Assembly: GCF_002896965.1 (NCBI RefSeq)
Contig: NZ_LYMM01000014.1
Span: 85,068 to 149,067 of the forward strand
Source of the DNA: Novosphingobium guangzhouense
GTDB lineage: Bacteria; Pseudomonadota; Alphaproteobacteria; Sphingomonadales; Sphingomonadaceae
Reading direction: 5' to 3'
DNA: 64,000 bases
Below the pieces are notes generated by a model. It searched no databases. It was not told the origin of the DNA and saw only the letters and a program-made list of their open reading frames with translations. This document shows positions 8,521-14,711 of the stretch, one piece after another; positions within the stretch are counted from its first letter, which is position 1, and every line of letters starts with the position of its first letter. The position numbers and the translations under genes were made by a program.

Positions 8521-8754
8521 GTGCCGACGGCGCCGCGACGCCTAGGCGCGACCATCCCGCCGGTGCTGCGCAAAACCCTCCTGGACTGGATCGAGACGGA
8601 CGACGACGACACTGCCGGCTTCACCCCGCCCGCCTGCAGCCCCCGGGCCCGAGCCCTCCATGCGCGGATCGTCGCCGACCCGCAGGGCGGGGCGGGCGAG
8701 TCCCGCGAACCGCTCCAGCCGCCGGCCGGACTTCGCCTCCCGCCGCTTGGCTGA
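8521..8754 (+). CDS. Small ORF between PRTRC C and F (77 aa, GTG start)
   Basis: This frame starts GTG five bases after the stop of protein C. Codon third positions are strongly G/C as in real genes here. The product (PTAPRRLGATIPPVLRKTLL, then an acidic DDDD patch and a Pro-rich end) is not recognised. Its stop overlaps a TTG that makes a sensible start for protein F (TTGGCTGA). It could be a genuine small subunit, or the original N-terminus of F separated by a frameshift near 8710-8750. I favour a separate gene because F already has a family-like N-terminus without it. Confidence 0.5.
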   Translation: MPTAPRRLGATIPPVLRKTLLDWIETDDDDTAGFTPPACSPRARALHARIVADPQGGAGESREPLQPPAGLRLPPLG

Positions 8755-9778
8755 TCTTGCCAGTGATCCTGCCGATGATCTTGCGGGCAGGGCCGTCGCG
8801 CTATCGCCCGATGTCCCGGCGATCTTCGACGCGCCGCTGGCGCCCCATCACCGGGTGATCGGACGCTGCGCCGCGTCCCGGGCACAGGATGCGAGAGCCT
8901 GTACGCGGTTCGAAGCCCGCCGCCACATCGAGGCGGTGTTCGATGCCGCCGTGCGTGAAATCCTGGACCCGATCGATATCGTCGATCTGCGCATCGCCGT
9001 CCTGGGCAGCGAGGCGGATGGGCCGCCCGCGATCGCCATCATCTGCGACAGCATGGGAAAGCTTGACCTTGGATGGATCGAAACCGGCGATGCGCCCACC
9101 GCCTGGCGCGCCGCCGCCTACCGGGCGCTCGAGCAGACGCTTGGGCGCGTGCTGCCGGTCTTCAGCTACCAGGATCTCCTCGACGAGATGTCCATGTACT
9201 ACTGGGAAGGGGAAATCGATGACGAAGCGGCCCGCCGCAGCCTGATCGAATGTCACGGCGCGGACGCCGAGGATCTCGACGGCCACATGCTCCCTTCGCA
9301 ACTGGACGAGCGCCGCCCGGGCTGGATGATCGCAGCGAACGCGGCGCCGCCGAGCCGGCTTCCTGCTGCCTTGCGTCGCAAGCTGGCTGAATTGCGTGCG
9401 GCGCAGGAGGTGCTCGGCAAGCTCTCGCCGGAAGCCGGCGCCTGGCACTACGATTTCGAGGTCGCGAGCGCATATCTCCCCGGTATCGAGGAATGCGCCT
9501 CGTTGCCGCCGCTTACGCTGGTCCCCTTCGTGCCGTTCGCCCGCGAACTCGACGATATCATGCGCAGCGGCATGGAGATGGGGTTCATGGATATCGCCGG
9601 TATCTGCCCGCTGCCGGATGCGGTCTGCATCGACGACTGGTTCGCCTCGCTGCGGCTCGGCGCACAGTTCCTCCTCACGGTCCAGAACCTCATCCGCTTC
9701 GATCCACCCAAGGCCAGGAGCCACCCATGTCCGACCATAGCACCCACTTCGAAGCGAGCGGCGGCGGTCTCGTCCTGA
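8747..9778 (+). CDS. PRTRC system protein F
   Basis: The 343-residue product resembles PRTRC F: an N-terminal stretch ALSPDVPAIFDAPLAP, then PVFSYQDLLDEMSMYYWEGE and a C-terminal IDDWFASLRLGAQFLL. The start is uncertain. TTG 8747 overlaps the previous stop and excludes an Arg/Ser-rich out-of-frame-looking stretch, while ATG 8660 would give 372 residues. The 3' end overlaps the start of protein B by 52 bp. F has no assigned activity; its fixed place between Ubl (C) and E2-like (B) suggests it serves the conjugation module. Confidence 0.75.
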   Translation: MADLASDPADDLAGRAVALSPDVPAIFDAPLAPHHRVIGRCAASRAQDARACTRFEARRHIEAVFDAAVREILDPIDIVDLRIAVLGSEADGPPAIAIICDSMGKLDLGWIETGDAPTAWRAAAYRALEQTLGRVLPVFSYQDLLDEMSMYYWEGEIDDEAARRSLIECHGADAEDLDGHMLPSQLDERRPGWMIAANAAPPSRLPAALRRKLAELRAAQEVLGKLSPEAGAWHYDFEVASAYLPGIEECASLPPLTLVPFVPFARELDDIMRSGMEMGFMDIAGICPLPDAVCIDDWFASLRLGAQFLLTVQNLIRFDPPKARSHPCPTIAPTSKRAAAVSS

Positions 9779-10557
9779 CGAAGGCCATCCTGCTCTATAC
9801 GAACCAGGCGCCTCGGCATCTCAAACCCTATGGCGCCCCGCAGGGCGATACCACCGCCTTCGCCAGCATCCATGCCGTGGAACACGATGGCGATGGCCGG
9901 CCGACGATCGCGACCGGCACCCCGCTGACGCGCGCGCATCTGCGGCAGTGGTCGGAGGCGCTTGGCCGTACCGCCCAGCCCGAGCTTCTCCCCGAGCATG
10001 TGCTGGTCGCTCATCCCGACATGCTGGCCTGGTGGGTGCCGGCTGGGGTGCGCCCGGCCTATTTCGCGCTGTCGGATCCTCCTGCCGATCTCCATGCGCT
10101 CGCTACGCGAACGACGCTGCCGGTTCCCTATCCGCCCCATCTCCTGATCGCCACACGCCATGGGCTTGGCGTCTATGCCCTCCCGGCAAATGAACGCCCA
10201 GGCGCCGACACGCCGGTGCTGCACTCGCCGATCCTCAACGTCTTCGTCGACGGGCGTCTCTGCTGGGGCAATATCCCGAAGCCCAGGGTGCTCAGCATCG
10301 CCTCCATTCCCGCCTATGAGAGCGCGGTGTTCGACAGCTGGTCGACGCATCCCAATCCCGGGCAGGACCGGACGATACGCGGGAAGCGCGGGCTGGTGCG
10401 GCTCTGGGACGATCTGGCAGCGCGCGGGGCCACCCGGTTTCCGGTCAGCCGTCTCAAGCCTTTTGGAACCGGCACGGCCGGGCAGGGGATGGGCCCGCGA
10501 AGGACCGCCGCCTGCGCGGTGACGGTAGGCCGGCTTATCGCGCGGGGCCGGGTATGA
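9727..10557 (+). CDS. PRTRC system protein B, E2-like (Prok-E2 family D)
   Basis: The ATG at 9727 follows a CAGGAG site; an in-frame ATG at 9493 lies inside F. The 276-aa protein contains HSPILNVFVDGRLCWGN (about residues 166-182), which mirrors the eukaryotic E2 core: HPN, then a turn with DG, then the catalytic Cys. Here that Cys is C179. Upstream AWWVPA and GLGVYALP fit the PRTRC B pattern. I infer a thioester-forming carrier for protein C. The stop overlaps the start of protein A (ATGA). Confidence 0.85.
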   Translation: MSDHSTHFEASGGGLVLTKAILLYTNQAPRHLKPYGAPQGDTTAFASIHAVEHDGDGRPTIATGTPLTRAHLRQWSEALGRTAQPELLPEHVLVAHPDMLAWWVPAGVRPAYFALSDPPADLHALATRTTLPVPYPPHLLIATRHGLGVYALPANERPGADTPVLHSPILNVFVDGRLCWGNIPKPRVLSIASIPAYESAVFDSWSTHPNPGQDRTIRGKRGLVRLWDDLAARGATRFPVSRLKPFGTGTAGQGMGPRRTAACAVTVGRLIARGRV

Positions 10558-11213
10558 CGATGCTCGCCGATGATGCGACGGCGGCGGCGGTGCTTGACGC
10601 CATGCCCTGCTATCCGGTGCCGCCCTTCGGCAGGTCGCCCGTCATCGAGGCGCTGCGCGCTTCTCGCGTCGGCCATGGTCTCGCCATCGGCCATGACGGT
10701 GTGAAGCTGATCCTGCGTCGCCCGTGGCTGGCGCTGGACGTGCCGGTCGCGGCGCCCATCGCCGGCTATCTTCCTTATGGCAGCATTGGGGCACCGCGGG
10801 CAGATCTACGCTGTGGCCTCGTTCCGCGCGCCTTTTACGACGAGGTACTGGGGCATCTGCGTAGCAAGATTCCTGACGAGGCCGCCGCATTCATCCTGTG
10901 GAACGAGGCGAGCCGTGAATTTGCCGTGGAGTTCCCCGATATTGATGAAGCGACGCCGACACGACTGGTCTATCGCATGCCCAGGCTGCCGCCTGACTGG
11001 CACATGGTCTGTGACATCCACAGCCACGCGCGCGGCCGTGCATTCTTCAGCGCCACCGACGACGCCGATGATGCCTATGCCACCAAGATAGCGATCGTCT
11101 TCGGACGTCTCGACCATCCCGATGGTCCCACCATGGCTGCGCGGCTCTGTGCGGGCCGCATGTTCCTGCCCTTGCCGCGCTGTCCCTTTGCAGGAGCTCC
11201 CGATGCAGACTGA
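10554..11213 (+). CDS. PRTRC system protein A, JAB/JAMM metalloprotease
   Basis: The 219-aa protein has a complete JAMM signature: HSH (156-158), seven residues, S166, two residues, D169, with a candidate general-base Glu upstream (WNEAS, E118). This is the zinc isopeptidase motif of JAB/MPN+ proteins, used by family members to cut ubiquitin-like proteins from targets or to trim them. Because protein C already ends in Gly, removal from targets seems likelier than maturation (inference). It overlaps B by 4 bp and ThiF by 11 bp. Confidence 0.9.
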   Translation: MTMLADDATAAAVLDAMPCYPVPPFGRSPVIEALRASRVGHGLAIGHDGVKLILRRPWLALDVPVAAPIAGYLPYGSIGAPRADLRCGLVPRAFYDEVLGHLRSKIPDEAAAFILWNEASREFAVEFPDIDEATPTRLVYRMPRLPPDWHMVCDIHSHARGRAFFSATDDADDAYATKIAIVFGRLDHPDGPTMAARLCAGRMFLPLPRCPFAGAPDAD

Positions 11214-12018
11214 ACACACTGATCAGGTCCGACGGCACTATCTTCCTGCCGTCTTTGACGATCGTGCGATCACGATCCTGCTGGTCGGATGCGGCGGGAA
11301 CGGAGCGCAAATGCTGATGGGTCTCGCCGCGCTTGACACCGCACTGCGCGCGATCTCCTCGCGTTCGCTCGACGTCACCGTGGTCGACGACGATATCGTC
11401 ACCGAGGCGAACCTTGGGCGTCAACCTTTCTACCGCTGCGATATCGGCCATTCCAAGGCGCGCACGCTGACCGAGCGCATCAACCTCGCGCATGGCCTTG
11501 CCTGGGAGGCGGTTCACGGACGCGCTCCTGAAGCGATCGGGATCGACGGCTTCGACATGCTCATCAGCTGCGTCGATACCGCCGTGGCCCGCCGCGCGCT
11601 GGGGACGGCACTCCAGACGAGCAGGAAGCCGCCCGTCTACTGGATGGACCTCGGCAACCGCGCCGGCGACGGCCAGTACCTGATCGGCTGCCCGCGGCGC
11701 ACCAGTCACAGCGATCGCCCCCGTTTTCCCACCGTGCTCGAAGTCTTTCCGGAACTCGCCGACGAAAGCGTGGCTGAAGACGATGCGCCATCCTGTTCGG
11801 TCGCCGAGGCGCTCGAGCGTCAGTCGCTGTTCGTCAACCGCGTCGTCGCAAGCCATGCGCTGGCGCTGCTCTTCGATCTTCTCGGGCGCGGCTCGATCGG
11901 GCATGCCGGGGCCTTCATCAATCTGGCCAGCGGTCAGACCGTTCCGATCCCGCTTCCTTTCGCGAATGGCGCATCACTTGAGGCAGCAGCTGGACACGCA
12001 AACATCTCGCATTCGTAG
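11203..12018 (+). CDS. PRTRC system ThiF/E1-like protein
   Basis: Starting at 11203 after CAGGAG, the 271-aa protein has the E1 nucleotide loop VGCGGNG (about 28-34), the VVDDDIV acidic strand, the adenylation residues in NLGRQ (about 70-74) and a candidate catalytic Cys in APSCS (C198). The paired CxxC zinc sites of MoeB/ThiF are absent, as in other stand-alone bacterial E1-like proteins. It should adenylate the C-terminal Gly of protein C. It is the last PRTRC gene here; protein D (ParM/StbA-like) is not in the window. Confidence 0.9.
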   Translation: MQTEHTDQVRRHYLPAVFDDRAITILLVGCGGNGAQMLMGLAALDTALRAISSRSLDVTVVDDDIVTEANLGRQPFYRCDIGHSKARTLTERINLAHGLAWEAVHGRAPEAIGIDGFDMLISCVDTAVARRALGTALQTSRKPPVYWMDLGNRAGDGQYLIGCPRRTSHSDRPRFPTVLEVFPELADESVAEDDAPSCSVAEALERQSLFVNRVVASHALALLFDLLGRGSIGHAGAFINLASGQTVPIPLPFANGASLEAAAGHANISHS

Positions 12019-12031
12019 CCTGTATAGGCTA
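12016..12031. promoter_or_regulatory. Inverted repeat, probable VapBC operator
   Basis: TAGCCT-GTAT-AGGCTA is a perfect 6-bp inverted repeat that begins at the stop codon of the ThiF gene and lies 22 bp before vapB. VapBC pairs autoregulate by binding such palindromes, so this is the likely operator. It implies a separate promoter for the toxin-antitoxin pair. Confidence 0.5.
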
Positions 12032-12053
12032 TGTCATATGCCAAGGAGTCGCC

Positions 12054-12287
12054 ATGAACCTCGAACGTCACGTCAAACTGTTCAAGAACGGCCGTAGCCA
12101 AGCGGTCCGCATTCCCCGTGAGTTCGAGCTTCCGGGCGAGGACGCCATTATCCGCAAGGAAGGCTCGCGCCTCATCATCGAACCCGCGCGGCCACGCTCC
12201 CTCCTTGCCGTTCTCAAGACATGGGAGCCGCTCGATGAAGAGATCGGCCCGATCGAGGACCTGCCCGCAGAACCGGTCGACATCTGA
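12054..12287 (+). CDS. vapB: VapB-type antitoxin (AbrB/SpoVT fold)
   Basis: The 77-aa protein has the swapped-hairpin DNA-binding N-terminus of VapB/MazE antitoxins (KLFKNGRSQAVRIPREF, about residues 8-24) and an acidic C-terminal tail (DEEIGPIEDLP) that should wrap the toxin. A strong site (AAGGAG) precedes the ATG. The toxin gene follows after 3 bp. It should both neutralise VapC and repress the pair through the upstream inverted repeat. Confidence 0.88.
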   Translation: MNLERHVKLFKNGRSQAVRIPREFELPGEDAIIRKEGSRLIIEPARPRSLLAVLKTWEPLDEEIGPIEDLPAEPVDI

Positions 12288-12290
12288 TCC

Positions 12291-12692
12291 ATGTTCCTGC
12301 TCGATACGAATATCCTGTCGGACCTGATCCGGCAGCCCGATGGCATGGTCGCCCACGCTATCGCCGATGTCGGCGAGGATGCGGTTGCGACCAGCATCAT
12401 CGTTGCCGGCGAACTGCGCTATGGCGCAGAAAAGCGCGGATCGCCGCGCCTAAAAAGCAAAATCGAGGATTTGCTGTCTCTCATTGCAGTGCTGCCGCTC
12501 AAGGACGATGCCGACGCCTGCTATGGGCGTCTGCGTGCCGACCTCGAGCGCCGTGGCACGCCGATTGGCGCTAACGACATGCTGATCGCCGCCCATGCGC
12601 TTGCAATCGGCGCGACCCTCGTTACCGACAACATCCGCGAATTCGAGCGGGTCGATGGCCTGCAACTGGTGAACTGGCTCCGAACCACCTGA
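12291..12692 (+). CDS. vapC: VapC-type PIN-domain ribonuclease toxin
   Basis: The 133-aa PIN protein shows the acidic active-site residues in order: MFLLDTN (D5), AGELRYG (a Glu near residue 41), NDMLIAAHA and VTDN. PIN toxins cleave RNA, often tRNA or rRNA, when VapB is lost. It directly follows vapB and stands exactly where PRTRC protein D might be expected, so it probably serves as a post-segregational stability module for the plasmid. Confidence 0.9.
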   Translation: MFLLDTNILSDLIRQPDGMVAHAIADVGEDAVATSIIVAGELRYGAEKRGSPRLKSKIEDLLSLIAVLPLKDDADACYGRLRADLERRGTPIGANDMLIAAHALAIGATLVTDNIREFERVDGLQLVNWLRTT

Positions 12693-12791
12693 CGCCCGGT
12701 TCGCGCGGCGTTCCCGGTCTGGTTCTCGTGGTCAGCGAGCATGAAGAAGGGGAGGGAGAGGGCAGAAGGGTGATCCCAGGGAGATCGCCCC

Positions 12792-12887
12792 ATGCTCACC
12801 TCGTACTTTCAGTGTCGGCAGCCCTGCCACTCGTGGCGCCCGGCTGAAGCCTTCGTCACCTCATCGATGCCGGGCCTTGCGGCGTGA
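12792..12887 (+). CDS. Short coupled ORF (31 aa) ahead of the 460-aa gene
   Basis: The frame MLTSYFQCRQPCHSWRPAEA (start) runs 31 codons with a GGGAGA ribosome site before it, and its TGA overlaps the GTG of the next gene (GTGA). The composition is not helpful at this length. It may be a leader whose translation opens the GTG start downstream, or a tiny protein with a Cys/His cluster. Confidence 0.4.
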   Translation: MLTSYFQCRQPCHSWRPAEAFVTSSMPGLAA

Positions 12888-14266
12888 GGACCGATCCTGC
12901 CACCTTCGATCCCGCCGACCGGGAGTGCTGGATCGCCCATGGCCGCCGCCCCGAGCATGCCGAGGTGCTGGCATCGGTATGGACGGACTATCCGGACCTT
13001 CCTTCCGATGCGCCGCTGGATGAACGCATGGCGCGCAGCCGCGCGCGCGTCGCCGCGCTCCGCCCCTTCAACGACGCGATCCGCGAGGAAGCCGAACGCG
13101 AGCGACAGCGCGCAAATTTCGCCTGCATCGAGAAGCGCGTAGCAAGCGGCCAGATCAGGCACTTCGATCAGGCCATCCTCCAGGCACGCGCCGAGCATGG
13201 CTATAACTGGGACGCTGCAGTCCTCTATGCCCAGGGACGTTACGCGGCAGAGCAGGGCTGGGAGCCTCGCGATTTCTCGGCACCACCGGGTGAAACCTCG
13301 CCCGCTTACGCCCAGGGCTTCCGCGATCGCGGTGGTTGTTTCGAAGATCTGTTCGATGTGGCCAGGCGTTCCTACGCGGCTGCCATGCGACAGGAGGACC
13401 GATTCCCGGCCCCCGGGAAGGCTTTGGTTTCACGGCCGGCTCCGAGCAGTTGGTCGTCTCCGACAGACGCCCCGCGTCCCGCATTATGGTCGAAGCGCAC
13501 CGTGATCATCGGTGCCGCCACTGCATCGAATGTCGCAGCGGGCTTGATGACCATTCTTCAGGCACAGCCCGGGCGTGAAATGGCGCATATCATCATAGCC
13601 GACGCCGGTCGGGGCTTTCGGAAATGGCCCAGTGCGGACCTTCACCAGATCGGGGATCCAGCCGATCAGTTACGCGCCATGTTTGCCGGGATCGAACCGG
13701 ATGACCTGCTTATCGTCGCCGACGGCGCGGATCTCGCCTGGATAGACCGACATGCCGGCATGCTTCCGCTCTGCCGGACCATGGAGCGCACGCGTAATTC
13801 GGCGATCCAGCAGCGCGCGCAATTGCGCGCTTGGCTCGAGCGCGGACTACGCGAGGGCGAGGTGCTCGCCGGCGGCCATATCTGCTGGACCAGGCTCGCG
13901 CAGGGTCTGTCCGGTCGCCTCGGCGAATTCGTCGCCCGCTATGCCGATAAAGCCCAGCCACGCGGACACCGCATCGTTATCGAACTGCGCGATGGCGAAC
14001 CCGCCACCGGCTTCATGACGCCGCAGGGCGAACCACTAAGCCCCGAAGCGATCATTACCAACAAGGCCCATATGCGCAGGCGCATGGCGGCGATGCTGCG
14101 CCGGTTTGCATCTGCCATCCCGCATCATCGCGACATGGCTGCCCGCACAGCACGACCAGGCAATCCGGGAGTACCCCATGAACGAGATGACCAGCTTGCC
14201 CGTCATGCCGGGCAAGGACGCGCGAGCGGCAATCCTCTGCCGGGATCGATTGACGATGGCCGTTGA
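12884..14266 (+). CDS. Hypothetical protein (460 aa, GTG start)
   Basis: The first 200 residues are charged and helical (repeated Arg/Glu, ERERQRANF). The rest includes VIIGAATASNVAAGLMTIL, one possible membrane or buried helix, then MAHIIIADAGRGF and DDLLIVADGADLAWI, strand-turn patterns that suggest an alpha/beta fold. No Walker A or catalytic motif is seen and the family is not recognised. The last 40 residues (Arg/Pro/Gly-rich) look less like coding sequence and run into the disturbed region at 14178-14566. Confidence 0.55.
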   Translation: MRTDPATFDPADRECWIAHGRRPEHAEVLASVWTDYPDLPSDAPLDERMARSRARVAALRPFNDAIREEAERERQRANFACIEKRVASGQIRHFDQAILQARAEHGYNWDAAVLYAQGRYAAEQGWEPRDFSAPPGETSPAYAQGFRDRGGCFEDLFDVARRSYAAAMRQEDRFPAPGKALVSRPAPSSWSSPTDAPRPALWSKRTVIIGAATASNVAAGLMTILQAQPGREMAHIIIADAGRGFRKWPSADLHQIGDPADQLRAMFAGIEPDDLLIVADGADLAWIDRHAGMLPLCRTMERTRNSAIQQRAQLRAWLERGLREGEVLAGGHICWTRLAQGLSGRLGEFVARYADKAQPRGHRIVIELRDGEPATGFMTPQGEPLSPEAIITNKAHMRRRMAAMLRRFASAIPHHRDMAARTARPGNPGVPHERDDQLARHAGQGRASGNPLPGSIDDGR

Positions 14267-14566
14267 ACCGAGCGGGGCGCAAGCGGACTTCCCGAGATTG
14301 AGCCGCGCCGAAATCCGCAACGCCATCCCCACACTTCCCGCCGCGTGCTTGTCGCGCTCCTGCCCGGTAACCTTCAGAAGGATGCCCGCGCGAAAGCACA
14401 CCAGAACTGGAAACGGTATCGCCGCTTATGCCGGGTACGTTTGGCGAAGCCTTGGTATCCTCCCGACAATCGCAGTCTGATATACGAGCTGTTACCGCAA
14501 CCGAGTTTTCCGACGATTCCGGTTGATGCCACTCCTTGGCTGCGAAAGCCCAGCTCTGGCCGGTAG
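14178..14566 (+). pseudogene. Hypothetical protein, apparently frameshifted
   Basis: One frame starts MNEMTSLPVMPGKDARAAIL and reads well to about 14338. It then becomes unconvincing, while the frame one step away gives LVALLPGNLQKDARAKAHQN and continues plausibly to a TAG at 14566. Joining them gives a single protein of about 130 residues, so a frameshift (real or a sequencing error) near 14340 is likely. The family is unknown. It lies at the left edge of the cargo segment. Confidence 0.35.
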
Positions 14567-14711
14567 GGGAATGGCAGGAATCGAAGCAGAAGACAGGTGA
14601 AGCGGTCATTGCTCATGTGACGTTATTTAACCTTGCCCATCAATTGATAGTGAAAGTAGTCCTGTGGCTATCACCAAAGCAAAGCATTGACGTGGCAGAG
14701 AGGGGGCAGCG

